Positions 7,681-17,677 are shown, counted from the first letter of the stretch. The stretch is DNA of 64,000 bases from Methylopila sp. Yamaguchi (GCF_002897035.1 NZ_BAUX01000004.1:217035-281034), one strand, 5' to 3'. The notes: generated by a model not told the origin, from the sequence alone. A program made the numbers and translations.

Positions 7681-8535
7681 TCACTCGGCGGCGGCGACCG
7701 CGATGTTGTCGATCAGCCGGACGCCGCCGATCCGCGCCGCGGCCAGCAGCCGCCGCGGTTTGCCGGGCCGCGTCGAGGCCGAGAGCGTCTCGGCATCGCG
7801 GAGCTCGACATAGTCGATCGTGAAGCCGGCGGCTTCGATCGCCCGGCGGGCGGAGAGGAGGGCGGCGTCCGCCGGCGCGCCGTCCTCGATCGCCTCCCCC
7901 GCCGCGGCGAGGGCTGCGGACAGCGCGGTCGCCCGCCTGCGATCATCCTTGTTGAGGTAAAGGTTGCGGGAGGACATCGCGAGGCCGTCGGGCTCCCGCA
8001 TGGTCGCGCCCGCCACGATTTCGGTCGGCAAAGCGAGATCGCGGGTTAACGTCCGGATGACGGCGAGTTGCTGAAAGTCCTTCTCGCCGAAGATCGCCAC
8101 GTCCGGCGCGCACTGGATCAGGAGTTTCGTCACGACGGTCGCGACGCCCGCGAAGAAGTGCGGCCGCGCATCGCTCTCGAGGCCCGCGGACGGCCCGCCG
8201 ACCGTCACCACTGTGGCCTCGCCTTCCGGATACATCTCGGCCGCCTCCGGCGCGAAGACGAGGTCCACGCCCGCCTCGGCGAGCTTTTCGAGGTCGCCGT
8301 CGAAATCGCGGGGATAGGTGGCGAGGTCCTCGGTGGGGGCGAACTGCTTGGGGTTCACGAAGATCGACGTCACCACGCGCTCGGCGCGGGCCTGGCCGAT
8401 CCGCACGAGCGAGATGTGGCCGGCGTGCAGCGCGCCCATGGTCGGAACCAGCGCGATCCGTTCGCCCGCCTGCCGCCAGGGCTTCAGATGGGCGCGCAGT
8501 TCGGCGACGGTGGTGACGACGGCGGGTCTGGACAT
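7681..8535 (-). CDS. panC: Pantothenate synthetase
   Basis: Catalyses ATP-dependent condensation of pantoate and beta-alanine, the last step of vitamin B5 synthesis. The protein is 284 residues, the normal family size, from an ATG preceded by GAGGAG. The HIGH-like motif is in VPTMGALHAGH, FVNPKQFAPTED follows, GEKDFQQLAVI binds ATP, and the KMSKS-like loop reads AMSSRNLYL. No panB or panD is adjacent. Confidence 0.96.
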   Translation of the reverse strand: MSRPAVVTTVAELRAHLKPWRQAGERIALVPTMGALHAGHISLVRIGQARAERVVTSIFVNPKQFAPTEDLATYPRDFDGDLEKLAEAGVDLVFAPEAAEMYPEGEATVVTVGGPSAGLESDARPHFFAGVATVVTKLLIQCAPDVAIFGEKDFQQLAVIRTLTRDLALPTEIVAGATMREPDGLAMSSRNLYLNKDDRRRATALSAALAAAGEAIEDGAPADAALLSARRAIEAAGFTIDYVELRDAETLSASTRPGKPRRLLAAARIGGVRLIDNIAVAAAE

Positions 8536-8702
8536 CGGGCTCCTCACGGGCTTCTCCGGGTCTCGGGCCCGGTTCGCGGGGAGCGGGTTAGCAGGATGCG
8601 GCGCGGCGCGCCACGGCGCCTGCGCGATGGCGGGGCGCGGCCCGGTCATGCTTTGGTGGCGCCGGGCGACGCGTGCGCCGCAGCTATGGAAGTCGTGAGT
8701 CG

Positions 8703-9227
8703 ATGATCTGGGTTCTTGTGGGAGCGATGGCGCTCGCCGCGCTCGTGGCGCTCGGCCGCCTGTTCGTGGCGGCCGACGTGCAGCGCCTTCGGAAGACGCT
8801 GCGGTTTCTCGCCGGCGCCGCCTGGGCGATCGGCTTCGCCATGACGCTGTCCGGCAAGCCCGTGCTCGGCATGACGCTGCTCGGTCTCGGCGCCGTCGGG
8901 CTCGGGGCCGTCGCCTTGCCCGGAGCCCGGCGCCGCTCAGCCGCGTCCGAAGGTGATCGTCACCGCGGGGCGGCCGGCGGGAGTGAGGGCGCGGAGCGCG
9001 ACGCGGACGGGCGGCGCGGCCGGGGAGGGTTCCGTCGGTCGGGCGTAATGACGGAACAGGAGGCGTATCAGATCCTTGGCCTGCAGCCGGGGGCGCGGCC
9101 GGAAGAAATCGTCCGTGCGCATCGGACGCTGATGAAGAAAATCCATCCCGACCAGGGGGGGACGACGGAGCTCGCCGCCCGCGTCAACGCCGCGAAGGAT
9201 ATGCTGATGGGGCCGCGACATCGCTGA
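8703..9227 (+). CDS. Membrane-anchored J-domain protein (DnaJ-like)
   Basis: A 174-residue protein. Two hydrophobic segments at residues ~1-20 and ~35-70 are followed by a low-complexity Arg/Gly/Ala linker and a C-terminal J domain (~115-174): YQILGLQPGARPEEIVRAHR, the HPD motif in IHPDQGG, then ARVNAAKDML. This layout matches the TIM14/Pam18-like J proteins common in Alphaproteobacteria, which stimulate an Hsp70 at the membrane. An ATG at 8673 would add ten residues; 8703 is preferred because the hydrophobic segment starts there. Confidence 0.87.
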   Translation: MIWVLVGAMALAALVALGRLFVAADVQRLRKTLRFLAGAAWAIGFAMTLSGKPVLGMTLLGLGAVGLGAVALPGARRRSAASEGDRHRGAAGGSEGAERDADGRRGRGGFRRSGVMTEQEAYQILGLQPGARPEEIVRAHRTLMKKIHPDQGGTTELAARVNAAKDMLMGPRHR

Positions 9228-9236
9228 CCTCCCCGC

Positions 9237-10898
9237 TCAGTTCTTGACGGCGAAGCAGCTGACGGAGCTGCGCTTGAGAGCCTTGCAGGCGGCGTCGGCC
9301 GAGCGCTCGTTGAAGCCGGCGAAGCGCGCCCGGTAATAGGTCGTGTCGCCCTTGGCGTAGACCTCGGTGAACGGCTCGGCCGAGGACAGCGCGCGGCCGC
9401 CCTTGGACTTGGCGTCCGACAGCAGGGCCTGCGCGGAGTCGGGCGCCGTGGTCGCGCCGATCTGGATGAACCAGCCCTTGCGCACCGGCTGCCGCTCGGC
9501 GGTCGGGGCGACCTGCGGAGCGCCTTCGATGTCGTTCGACGCGGAGGCCACGCGCACGGGGCGCGGTGAGGGCGTCGGAAGCGCGGACGCCTGCGTCTCG
9601 GCGTAGGCGCTCGCCTCCTGGGGAAGCTCGCGGGCCCGGGCGACGCTGCCGGTGGTCGCGGGCGCGCCGACGACCCAGCGCAGGGTCTGCGGCGTGGTGG
9701 TGGCCCCGACCGAACTTGCGACGACCGGCTCTGTATCCGGAGCGACGATGCGCTCCGTCTGCACGATGCGGGCGGCCGAAGGGGTCGTGGTGGCGGCGGC
9801 GACTGCGACGCGCGGCGCGGGCGCTGCGACCGGGACGGCGGGCGCGGCGACAGGCACGGGGACGGGGGCGGGCGCCGGGGCGGCCTCGACGACCGGAGCC
9901 GGGATCGGCATCGGGATGGCGGCGATCACCGCAGGACGCGCGCGGACCGGGGTGCGCTCGCCGGATTCAGCCACGAGCGGCGCAGTGCGTGAGCCAGGGC
10001 TCGCCTTCGGCATGTTGAGCGCGATCAACTCGCGCATGTGGGCGTCGCGGGAGGCGCCGGAGCGCCCGCCCATCACCACCGCCACGATCGAGCGGCCGTT
10101 GCTCTTCACCGAGGACAGCAGGTTGAAGCCGGAGGCGTTGGTGTAGCCGGTCTTGATGCCGTCCACGCCCTCGACGCGTCCGAGAAGCTGATTGTGGTTC
10201 GGCATCGAACGGCCCGCGAAGGTGAACACCCGCGTTCCGAAGTAGCCGTAGTAGCGCGGGAACCGGTCCTGGATCGCGCGTCCCAAGGTCACGAGGTCGC
10301 GCGCGGTGGTCACGTGGGTCGGGTTCGGCAGGCCGGAGGCGTTGCGGAAGGTGCTCTGGCTCATGCCGAGCGCGCGAGCCTTGCGCGTCATCCGCTCCGC
10401 GAACGCCGCCTCCGAGCCTTCGAGGTTCTCGGCGAAGGCGCAGGCGACGTCGTTCGCCGACTTGGTGACGAGGGCCTTGATGCCGTCCTCGACGCGCACC
10501 GTGCCGCCGGTGCGCACGCCGAGCTTGGTCGGAGGCATCATGGAGCAGCGCGACGACATGGTGATGCGCCCGTCGAGCTCGATCCGGCCACGCTCGAGAT
10601 CCTCGAACACGAGGTAGAGCGTCATGACCTTGGTGATCGAGGCGGGGAAGCGCAACGAGTCCGAGTTTTTCTCGAACAGCGTGCGGCCGGTCTTGGCGTC
10701 CACGACCAGCGCGGCGTAGTTGGCTCGCGCGGAGATCGACTGGGCGATGGCGGGACGGGATGACGTCGCCTTCACTTTCCGCTTCGACCGCGCGTCGGCG
10801 TCCGCGACGCCGGCGAAGGTGGCTCCCGCGAAAACCGTCGCGGCCAGAAGTCCGGTGACGATGCGGCCGCCACGGCCGGTTACGCAACTCGCAATCAT
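9237..10898 (-). CDS. D-alanyl-D-alanine carboxypeptidase (low-MW PBP) with C-terminal SPOR domain
   Basis: A 553-residue periplasmic peptidoglycan carboxypeptidase of the S11 family. A signal peptide is followed by the three penicillin-binding motifs: SITK (S87, K90), SAN in the ALVTKSANDVACAF stretch, and KTG in GIKTGYTNASGF. Residues ~340-470 are a Pro/Ala/Val-rich linker. The C-terminal ~80 residues (GWFIQIGATT onward) form a SPOR domain, which binds denuded glycan strands at the septum. The start is the ATG at 10898, with GAGGA upstream; an ATG at 10946 is also possible. Confidence 0.92.
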   Translation of the reverse strand: MIASCVTGRGGRIVTGLLAATVFAGATFAGVADADARSKRKVKATSSRPAIAQSISARANYAALVVDAKTGRTLFEKNSDSLRFPASITKVMTLYLVFEDLERGRIELDGRITMSSRCSMMPPTKLGVRTGGTVRVEDGIKALVTKSANDVACAFAENLEGSEAAFAERMTRKARALGMSQSTFRNASGLPNPTHVTTARDLVTLGRAIQDRFPRYYGYFGTRVFTFAGRSMPNHNQLLGRVEGVDGIKTGYTNASGFNLLSSVKSNGRSIVAVVMGGRSGASRDAHMRELIALNMPKASPGSRTAPLVAESGERTPVRARPAVIAAIPMPIPAPVVEAAPAPAPVPVPVAAPAVPVAAPAPRVAVAAATTTPSAARIVQTERIVAPDTEPVVASSVGATTTPQTLRWVVGAPATTGSVARARELPQEASAYAETQASALPTPSPRPVRVASASNDIEGAPQVAPTAERQPVRKGWFIQIGATTAPDSAQALLSDAKSKGGRALSSAEPFTEVYAKGDTTYYRARFAGFNERSADAACKALKRSSVSCFAVKN

Positions 10899-11143
10899 GA
10901 CGCCCTGTCCTCGTCGTCTCCAGCCGATGGCCGGAGGTCGCCGCACCTACCGCACGGAGCTCGGGGCGCCTCGAGATCGGACCGCTGAGCGGCGCGTCTG
11001 CGTGATCGCTGTCCGAGAGGCGCTGGACGAATCCAGGACCTGCGCGGCGCGCCGTCCTCTGAACGGCACAGTCAACGACGCTAAGCAGACGCGGTTACGG
11101 GAGGGTTAAATCGATTGATAATTGTGCATCGCAAACATGTTCG

Positions 11144-11171
11144 TTGACAAAAATGTTGCAGTGCATATATG
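11144..11171 (+). promoter_or_regulatory. Putative sigma-70 promoter and TGC-rich operator upstream of the phasin gene
   Basis: A perfect TTGACA (11144-11149) is separated by 16 bases from TATATG (11166-11171). Between and around them are TGC/GCA-rich stretches (TGCATCGCA at 11125-11133 and TGTTGCAGTGCA at 11154-11165). PhaR repressors of alphaproteobacterial phasins are known to bind TGC-rich sites, so PhaR control is plausible. This lies in the 373-base gap between the carboxypeptidase and the phasin, the longest gene-free stretch of the window; the local AT content is clearly higher than around it. Confidence 0.6.
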
Positions 11172-11271
11172 TCCGTCACGGCTCGCGGACGCCGTCCGCG
11201 CCGAGGGAGGCCCCAAAGGCCAATCGATTGCTGAACGGAGACGGGCGCGCTCGCCCGGAGGGAGCAATACA

Positions 11272-11601
11272 ATGACCGCCAATTTTGACGACGTGCAGAA
11301 GATCAGCAAAGAGAACGTTGACGTCGCGCTCAAGAGCCTGGGCGCTGTGAGCAAGGGCTTCCAGGCCATCGCGGTCGAGGTCGCCGACTACTCCAAGAAG
11401 TCGTTCGAGGACAGCACCGGTTTCGTCGAGAAGCTGTTCGGCGTGAAGACGCTGGACAAGGCGATCGAGCTGCAGACCGACTACGTCAAGTCCAGCTATG
11501 AGACCTACGTCTCGCGGATGACGAAGATCGGCGAGCTCTACGCCGACCTCGCGAAGGAAAGCTACAAGCCGATCGAGACCGCGATCTCCAAGGCCAAGTG
11601 A
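11272..11601 (+). CDS. Phasin (PHB granule-associated protein)
   Basis: A 109-residue, almost wholly helical protein with the Phasin_2 pattern: FDDVQKISKENVDVALKS, a central KKSFEDSTGFVEKLFGVKT and a C-terminal YVSRMTKIGELYADLAKE. Phasins coat polyhydroxyalkanoate granules and control their size and number. The ATG at 11272 has GGAGGGAG about 8 bases upstream. Its own promoter and a strong terminator flank it, as expected for an abundant monocistronic product. No PHB synthase gene is in the window. Confidence 0.9.
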   Translation: MTANFDDVQKISKENVDVALKSLGAVSKGFQAIAVEVADYSKKSFEDSTGFVEKLFGVKTLDKAIELQTDYVKSSYETYVSRMTKIGELYADLAKESYKPIETAISKAK

Positions 11602-11704
11602 TAGGACCTGTGACGCGTCGGCGGCGGGCGTAACGTCGCAGCCGCCGCGTTACAAGGGGTCGACGGCCTGCGGGCTCGCGCCCCCGGCATGACCCATCTG
11701 CATG

Positions 11705-11733
11705 AAAGCCCGGCCCGCGCCGGGCTTTTTTTT
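11705..11733 (+). terminator. Rho-independent terminator after the phasin gene
   Basis: A perfect 10-bp stem, AAAGCCCGGC with GCCGGGCTTT, around a CCGC loop and ending in eight T residues. It lies about 100 bases after the phasin stop. Confidence 0.9.
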
Positions 11734-11882
11734 GTCCGCGGCGATCATACCTGACGAAGCGTCGGGTCGGCGTCCGATCTGGCGCCCCCTGAAATTTGGG
11801 TTAGGATCGACGAAGCGACCCGGCGCCGCGCCGCGCGGCGCGCCGGGTCGCGAGCGACGAGCCGAAGGCGAACGGCGGTGAA

Positions 11883-12281
11883 ATGAACGACGGCGCGACG
11901 ACGCTTCTGATTTCTGTCCGCGCAGATTTGGACGGACATGACGGCCCTCGGGCCGCGAACGGGCCGCGGCGGCCTGACGACGGCGGCCCCGGGGCCGCGG
12001 TCGTCACCAAGACGCGGCCGAAGACCAAGCGCCCGAGCCTTTATCGCGTGCTGATTTTGAACGACGACTACACCCCGATGGAGTTCGTCGTTCACGTTTT
12101 AGAGCAGTTCTTTTCGAAAGACCGTGAAGCGGCGACGCGCATCATGTTGCACGTCCATAATCACGGCGCGGGGGAGTGCGGCGTCTACACCTATGAGGTG
12201 GCCGAAACCAAAGTGACGCAGGTGATGGATTTTGCGCGAAAGCATCAGCATCCTCTGCAGTGCGTCATGGAAAAGAAGTGA
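11883..12281 (+). CDS. clpS: ATP-dependent Clp protease adaptor ClpS
   Basis: A 132-residue adaptor that hands N-degron substrates to ClpA. Residues ~50-132 are the ClpS core, with [12 protein letters not shown] (the N-end-rule pocket), [19 protein letters not shown] and a C-terminal HPLQCVMEK. The first ~45 residues are a disordered Gly/Pro/Arg-rich extension of the kind that enters the ClpA pore. clpA follows 9 bases downstream. Confidence 0.96.
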   Translation: MNDGATTLLISVRADLDGHDGPRAANGPRRPDDGGPGAAVVTKTRPKTKRPSLYRVLILNDDYTPMEFVVHVLEQFFSKDREAATRIMLHVHNHGAGECGVYTYEVAETKVTQVMDFARKHQHPLQCVMEKK

Positions 12282-12290
12282 GGTGATCCG

Positions 12291-14708
12291 TTGCCGTCTT
12301 TCTCGCGCAGCCTCGAACAGTCTCTCCACCGGGCGCTCGCCTTCGCGAATGAGCGCCATCACGAATATGCGACGCTGGAGCATCTCCTGCTGTCGCTCGT
12401 CGACGACCAGGACGCCGCGGCGGTCATGCGGGCGTGCAACGTCGACCTCGAGATCCTGCGCCGCAACCTCGTCGAGTACGTGGACGCCGAACTGGACAAC
12501 CTCGTCGGCGACACGTCCGAGGATTCCAAGCCCACGGCCGGCTTCCAGCGCGTCATCCAGCGCGCGGTGATCCACGTCACGTCGTCGGGCCGCGAGGAGG
12601 TGACGGGCGCGAACGTGCTCGTCGCGATCTTCGCGGAGCGCGAGAGCCACGCCGCGTTCTTCCTGCAGGAGCAGGACATGACGCGCTACGACGCCGTCAA
12701 CTACATCAGCCACGGCATCGCGAAGCGGCCGGGCCTCAGCGAGACGCGCCCCGTGCGCGGCTCCGAGGAGGAGGCGTCCGGGCCCGGCGAAGAGCAGGGC
12801 GGCCAGAAGAAAAAGGCCGACGCGCTCGACGCTTACTGCGTGAACCTCAACAAGAAGGCGCGCGAGGGCAAGGTCGATCCGCTGATCGGCCGCGACGCCG
12901 AGGTGACGCGGACCATCCAGATTCTCTGCCGGCGCACCAAGAACAACCCGCTGCTGGTGGGCGACCCCGGCGTCGGCAAGACCGCGATCGCGGAAGGTCT
13001 GGCGCTGCGGATCGTACGCGACGAGGTGCCCGAGGTCCTGCAGGACGCGACCGTGTTCTCGCTCGACATGGGCGCGCTGCTCGCCGGCACCCGCTACCGC
13101 GGCGACTTCGAGGAGCGGCTGAAGCAGGTCGTGAAGGAGCTCGAGCAGACGCCGGGCGCGATCCTGTTCATCGACGAGATCCACACGGTCATCGGCGCGG
13201 GCGCGACCTCGGGCGGGGCGATGGACGCCTCCAACCTGCTGAAGCCCGCGCTCGCCTCCGGCACGCTGCGCTGCGTGGGCTCGACCACCTACAAGGAGTA
13301 CCGCCAGTACTTCGAGAAGGACCGGGCGCTCGTCCGCCGCTTCCAGAAGATCGACGTGGCCGAGCCTTCGATCCCGGACACGATCGAGATCCTGAAGGGC
13401 CTCAAGCCCTATTACGAGACCTTCCATCAGGTCCGCTACACCAACGAAGCGATCAAGGCCGCGGTGGAGCTCTCGGCCCGCTACATCAACGACCGCAAGC
13501 TGCCGGACAAGGCGATCGACGTGATCGACGAGACCGGCGCGAGCCAGATGATCCTGCCGGAGGCCAAGCGCCGGAAGACGATCGGCGTGAAGGAGATCGA
13601 GACCACGATCGCCACCATGGCGCGGATCCCGCCGAAGTCGGTCTCCAAGGACGACGCCGAGGTGCTGCGCGGGCTGACCACGAGCCTCAAGCGGGTGGTC
13701 TACGGGCAGGACGCGGCGATCGAGGCGCTGTCCTCGACGATCAAGCTCGCGCGCGCCGGTCTCAGGGATCCGGAGAAGCCGATCGGCTGCTACCTGTTCT
13801 CGGGACCGACCGGCGTCGGCAAGACCGAGGTCGCGAAGCAGCTCGCCTCGCTGCTGGGCGTGCGGCTCCTGCGCTTCGACATGTCGGAGTACATGGAGCG
13901 GCACACGGTCAGCCGCCTGATCGGCGCGCCTCCCGGTTACGTGGGCTTCGACCAGGGCGGCCTGCTGACGGACGGCATCGACCAGACGCCGCACTGCGTG
14001 CTGCTGCTGGACGAGATCGAGAAGGCGCATCCCGACCTGTTCAACATCCTGCTGCAGGTGATGGATCACGGGAAGCTGACCGACCACAACGGCAAGCAGG
14101 TCGACTTCCGCAACGTGATCCTGATCATGACCACGAACGCGGGCGCCTCCGATCTCGCCAAGGAGCCGATCGGCTTCGGCCGCGGCAAGCGGTCCGGCGA
14201 GGACACCGAGGCGATCAACCGCCTGTTCGCGCCGGAGTTCCGCAACCGGCTCGATTCGATCATCGCCTTCGGCAACCTGCCGATGGAGGTGGTGCGTCAC
14301 GTCGTCGAGAAGTTTGTGCTTCAGCTCGAGGCGCAGCTCGCCGACCGCAACATCACGATCGAACTGACGCCGGAGGCGACGGACTGGCTGGCCGAGCGCG
14401 GTTACGACCCGCAGATGGGCGCGCGTCCGCTGGCGCGGCTGATCCAGGAGACGATCAAGACGCCTCTCGCCGAGGAGGTCCTGTTCGGCAAGCTCAAGGG
14501 CGGCGGAGCGGTGCGCGTGGTGGTCGGCGCGAAGGAGGGCGGCGAGCCTGGTCTCCTCTTCGAGTTCCCCGACGGGCCGGTGACGCCGAAGCCGGAGTCG
14601 ATCGCCCGCGAGGACGAACCGGGCCCGAAGGCGCCGCGCAAGCGCCGGGCCGGGGACGGCGAGGGCAAGGCTCCCGCGCCCAAGACCCCGCCGCTCGTGC
14701 GGACCTGA
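12291..14708 (+). CDS. clpA: ATP-dependent Clp protease ATP-binding subunit ClpA
   Basis: The hexameric AAA+ unfoldase that works with ClpP. It is 805 residues from a TTG preceded by GAGGTGA. The Clp N domain spans ~1-140. The first AAA domain has Walker [14 protein letters not shown] near 223 and Walker [10 protein letters not shown]; the second has [13 protein letters not shown] near 507 and [12 protein letters not shown]. There is no ClpB-type middle coiled coil. The last ~40 residues are a basic, Pro-rich tail beyond the usual end. The TTG start and the short gap suggest dosage set by coupling to clpS. Confidence 0.96.
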   Translation: MPSFSRSLEQSLHRALAFANERHHEYATLEHLLLSLVDDQDAAAVMRACNVDLEILRRNLVEYVDAELDNLVGDTSEDSKPTAGFQRVIQRAVIHVTSSGREEVTGANVLVAIFAERESHAAFFLQEQDMTRYDAVNYISHGIAKRPGLSETRPVRGSEEEASGPGEEQGGQKKKADALDAYCVNLNKKAREGKVDPLIGRDAEVTRTIQILCRRTKNNPLLVGDPGVGKTAIAEGLALRIVRDEVPEVLQDATVFSLDMGALLAGTRYRGDFEERLKQVVKELEQTPGAILFIDEIHTVIGAGATSGGAMDASNLLKPALASGTLRCVGSTTYKEYRQYFEKDRALVRRFQKIDVAEPSIPDTIEILKGLKPYYETFHQVRYTNEAIKAAVELSARYINDRKLPDKAIDVIDETGASQMILPEAKRRKTIGVKEIETTIATMARIPPKSVSKDDAEVLRGLTTSLKRVVYGQDAAIEALSSTIKLARAGLRDPEKPIGCYLFSGPTGVGKTEVAKQLASLLGVRLLRFDMSEYMERHTVSRLIGAPPGYVGFDQGGLLTDGIDQTPHCVLLLDEIEKAHPDLFNILLQVMDHGKLTDHNGKQVDFRNVILIMTTNAGASDLAKEPIGFGRGKRSGEDTEAINRLFAPEFRNRLDSIIAFGNLPMEVVRHVVEKFVLQLEAQLADRNITIELTPEATDWLAERGYDPQMGARPLARLIQETIKTPLAEEVLFGKLKGGGAVRVVVGAKEGGEPGLLFEFPDGPVTPKPESIAREDEPGPKAPRKRRAGDGEGKAPAPKTPPLVRT

Positions 14709-14749
14709 TACCCGCCAACGGGCGCGCCAAAGCGTCGCGCAGCGTGCTA

Positions 14750-14790
14750 GAAGCGGCCGCGGATCGAAAGGTCCGCGGCCGCTTCGTTTT
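14750..14790 (+). terminator. Terminator after clpA
   Basis: A perfect 14-bp stem, GAAGCGGCCGCGGA with TCCGCGGCCGCTTC, with an 8-base loop, followed by GTTTT. It lies 42 bases after the clpA stop. Confidence 0.8.
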
Positions 14791-14889
14791 GCGACGGCGC
14801 GGTCCTCACCCGTTCAGAGCCATGCCGATGCCTTTCGCGCCTGACGACCTCCTCCGCCCCGGACGCTCCGGCGACCGGGCGCGCCCGGC

Positions 14890-15642
14890 ATGAGCGCGGA
14901 AGGCGACCTCGACGTCGTCGACTCCTCCGGCCGCAGCGATCTCGACTGGGCGCTGAAGGGCGCGGTCGCCGCGGTGAACACGCCCGGCATCGTGCTGTTT
15001 CTCAGCTTTCTCGGCTTCGGCGCCATGACGCACGACTTCGGCTGGCCGCTCTGGATCGCGGTGGTGTCGACCGCGCTGATCTGGGCCGCGCCGGCGCAGG
15101 TCGTGCTCGCCGGCGCGCTCGCGAACGGGGCGGGTCTTCTGGGCGCCGCGCTCGCGGTGACCGTCTCCGGCGTCCGGCTGCTGCCGATGGTGGTCGCGCT
15201 GCTCCCCGTTCTGCGGAGCGAGCGCACCTCGCTGGGCGCTCGGCTGCTCGCGGCGCATTACGTCGCCGTCACGGCCTGGTTCGAAGGCTTGAGGCTCACG
15301 CCGACCCTGCCGCGCCCCGCGCGGATGCCGTTCTTCTTCGGGCTGGCCAACGCGCTCGTGGTCGGCTCGTCGATCTCGACCGCCATCGGCCACGCCGCCG
15401 CGGGCGTTCTGCCGAGCGCGCTCTCGATCGGCCTGCTTGGGCTGACCCCGCTCTACTTCCTGTTGTCGCTGGAGCGCGGCGCGCAGTCGCTGGGCGAGCG
15501 CGTCGCGCTCGGGCTCGGGCTGGCGCTCGCGCCGGTGATCGGCCTCGTCGCGCCCGCGTCCGACATCCTTTGGACCGGCGTGATCGGGGGCACCGCGGGC
15601 TTTCTCGTGCAGCGCCTCGCCGACAAGAGGCGGCGGTCGTGA
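14890..15642 (+). CDS. AzlC-family branched-chain amino acid exporter, large subunit
   Basis: A 250-residue inner-membrane protein with about seven hydrophobic segments. NTPGIVLFLSFLGFGAMTHD near the start and FVAALLxPxVRLLPM-like SGVRLLPMVVALLP mark the AzlC family, which exports branched-chain amino acids together with a small AzlD partner. The partner starts in overlap with its stop. No Lrp-type regulator is adjacent. Confidence 0.87.
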   Translation: MSAEGDLDVVDSSGRSDLDWALKGAVAAVNTPGIVLFLSFLGFGAMTHDFGWPLWIAVVSTALIWAAPAQVVLAGALANGAGLLGAALAVTVSGVRLLPMVVALLPVLRSERTSLGARLLAAHYVAVTAWFEGLRLTPTLPRPARMPFFFGLANALVVGSSISTAIGHAAAGVLPSALSIGLLGLTPLYFLLSLERGAQSLGERVALGLGLALAPVIGLVAPASDILWTGVIGGTAGFLVQRLADKRRRS

Positions 15643-15983
15643 GCCCGGCGCTCGATCCCGGCTATTTGCTCCTCGCCATCGTGCTCTCGTTCGTCGGGAA
15701 CGATCTCTGGCGCGTCCTGGGCGTGGTGCTTTCGGCCCGGCTCGATGAGGACAGCGGCCTGTTCGCCTGGGTGCGGATGGTCGCGACCGCGCTGGTCGCG
15801 GGGCTCGTCGCGAAGCTCATTCTTGCGCCGGCGGGCGGGCTGGCGCTCGCGCCGCTGTGGCTGCGCCTCGCCGCGGTCGGCTGCGGGCTCGCGGCTTACG
15901 GCCTCTCCCGTCGATCGCTCACCCTGGGCGTCGCGGTCGGCGAAGCCGCGCTGATCGCAGGCGTCGCCGCGCTCGGCATCTGA
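15639..15983 (+). CDS. AzlD-family branched-chain amino acid exporter, small subunit
   Basis: A 114-residue membrane protein with about four hydrophobic segments, starting at a GTG that overlaps the azlC stop by 4 bases. LLAIVLSFVGNDLWRVLGVV and the size match AzlD, the obligate partner of AzlC. The coupled start fits a 1:1 complex. Confidence 0.8.
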   Translation: MSPALDPGYLLLAIVLSFVGNDLWRVLGVVLSARLDEDSGLFAWVRMVATALVAGLVAKLILAPAGGLALAPLWLRLAAVGCGLAAYGLSRRSLTLGVAVGEAALIAGVAALGI

Positions 15984-15997
15984 GCGCGCCGGAAATC

Positions 15998-16423
15998 TCA
16001 GCTCTCCAGCGCGGCGCGGATGCGCTCGGCGTGGGCCGCCAGCACCTCGGGCTTCTCCATCTGGCCGGTGTGAGGCTTCAGGGGGATGTCCGTCCAGCGC
16101 GGCAGGATGTGGACGTGGGTGTGGAAGACCACCTGTCCGCCGGCGGTCTCGTTGAACTGCTGGATGGTGACGCCTTCCGCGCCAAGGCCTGCCTTCACGC
16201 CAAGCGCGACCTTCTGAACGGCGGCGAACAGCGGCCCGAGGTCGGCCGCGTCCATCTCCAGCACGTTGCGCGAGGCGGCCTTGGGAATGACCAGCACATG
16301 GCCGTCCGCCCGCGGCATGACGTCCATGATCGCGATCGTCGCGTCGTCCTCGTAGACCTTTTGGGACGGCATCTCGTCCCTGAGGATCTTGGCGAAGACG
16401 TTTTCCGGATCGTAGTCGGCCAT
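15998..16423 (-). CDS. HIT family nucleotide-binding protein
   Basis: A 141-residue histidine-triad hydrolase. The triad is HTHVHILPRW near residue 98; VMPRADGHVLVIPK and QQFNETAGGQVVFH are typical of bacterial HinT-like proteins, which hydrolyse phosphoramidates or adenylated compounds. The ATG at 16423 has GGAGAA upstream. It is followed on the same strand by nothing closer than the azl genes, with which it is convergent. Confidence 0.93.
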   Translation of the reverse strand: MADYDPENVFAKILRDEMPSQKVYEDDATIAIMDVMPRADGHVLVIPKAASRNVLEMDAADLGPLFAAVQKVALGVKAGLGAEGVTIQQFNETAGGQVVFHTHVHILPRWTDIPLKPHTGQMEKPEVLAAHAERIRAALES

Positions 16424-16476
16424 GCCGGTTCTCCGTGTGATCAGCGCCGGCACAGGATCGCAGCCTGCAGGCGAGG

Positions 16477-17652
16477 TCAAGCCGAGGGCGCGTCCCCGCG
16501 ACGGAAGGGCGCTTGTTCCGCCAGCTCCTCCTGCATCGCCAGGATGGCCGCCCGCTCGCGCACGAGGTAGTCGGCGACCGCGCGCTGCAGTCCCGGGTCG
16601 GCGAAAGCGTGGGCGGAGTAGGTCGTCACCGGGCGGTAGCCGCGGGCGAGCTTGTGCTCCCCTTGCGCGCCGGCCTCGACGCGCGAGAGCCCCATGGCGA
16701 TCGCGGCGTCGATCGCCTGATGGTAGCAGAGCTCGAAGTGCAGGAACGGCCGCTCTTCAAGCGCGCCCCAGTAGCGGCCGTAGAGCGCGTCGCCGCCGAT
16801 GAAGTTCAACGCGCCGGCGATCGGCCGTCCGTCGACCTCTGCCAGCACGAGCAGGATCTTTTCCGGCATGGCCTGGCCAACCAGGCTGAAGAAGCGGCGG
16901 TTGAGGTAGGGGCGGCCCCATTTGCGCGACCCCGTGTCCATGTAGAACGCGAAAAACGCGTCCCAGCGCGCCTCCGTCAGCTCCGCGCCGGTGACGTGCC
17001 GCACCACGACGCCGTCGGCCAGCGCGTCCCGGCGCTCGCGCTTCAGCTGCTTGCGCTTGCGCGAGGCGAGGTCGCCGAGGAAGTCCTCGTAGGAGCCGTA
17101 GCCCTCGTTCCGCCAGTGAAACTGCTTGTCGACCCTTGGAAGGAAACCCTCCTTCACGAGACCGGCCTGCTCTTCCGGCGTCGTGAAGGTGACGTGGATC
17201 GACGAGGCCTCCGTCTGGCGCATCAGTCCGCGCAGCGCGGCCGCGAGTCCCGCACGCGCCATCAGGGGATCGCGCCCTGGCGCGGGCATGAGCCGCGGGC
17301 CCGTGGCGGGGGTGAAGGGGACCGAGATCTGCAGTTTCGGATAATAGCTGCCGCCGGCGCGTTCGTAGGCGTCGGCGAAGGCGTGGTCGAAGACGTACTC
17401 GCCCTGGCTGTCGCTCTTCAGGTAGCAGGGCGCGAGACCCGCCACTCCGTCGCCGTCCTCCAGCACCACATGGGCCGGCGCCCAGCCGGATCGGCCCGCA
17501 ACCGAGCCGGAGTCCTCGAGCGCCTTTAGGAAGCGATGGTCGACGAACGGATTGTAGGGACCGCACTCCAACGCCGCGGCGTTCCAGAGCGCGGGGTCGA
17601 TCTCGTCGATGCGCGCGGCGACGCGTGCGCTGAGTGTCGTGTCCATCGGCAT
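16477..17652 (-). CDS. GNAT/FemAB-like N-acyltransferase (COG3146, DUF482)
   Basis: A 391-residue protein of the COG3146 family of GNAT-fold acyltransferases related to FemAB peptidyl transferases. Typical stretches are NPFVDHRFLKALEDSGS near the start, YFPKxQxxVPFTPxTGPR-like YYPKLQISVPFTPATGPR, and the C-terminal RGYRPVTTYSAHAF. The substrate is unknown. The start is the ATG at 17652 with GGAG upstream; another ATG lies two codons on. It follows a GDPD gene by 25 bases, and a HIT gene follows it, so the four minus-strand genes from ridA to HIT may be one transcript. Confidence 0.85.
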   Translation of the reverse strand: MPMDTTLSARVAARIDEIDPALWNAAALECGPYNPFVDHRFLKALEDSGSVAGRSGWAPAHVVLEDGDGVAGLAPCYLKSDSQGEYVFDHAFADAYERAGGSYYPKLQISVPFTPATGPRLMPAPGRDPLMARAGLAAALRGLMRQTEASSIHVTFTTPEEQAGLVKEGFLPRVDKQFHWRNEGYGSYEDFLGDLASRKRKQLKRERRDALADGVVVRHVTGAELTEARWDAFFAFYMDTGSRKWGRPYLNRRFFSLVGQAMPEKILLVLAEVDGRPIAGALNFIGGDALYGRYWGALEERPFLHFELCYHQAIDAAIAMGLSRVEAGAQGEHKLARGYRPVTTYSAHAFADPGLQRAVADYLVRERAAILAMQEELAEQAPFRRGDAPSA

Positions 17653-17677
17653 CGGGGAGGCTCCGTCCTGGACGAAG

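Noticed and set aside
12099..14300. A 733-codon open frame antisense to clpA
   Set aside because: Antisense of clpA with His/Arg/Leu-biased content and no motifs; clpA is certain on the plus strand.
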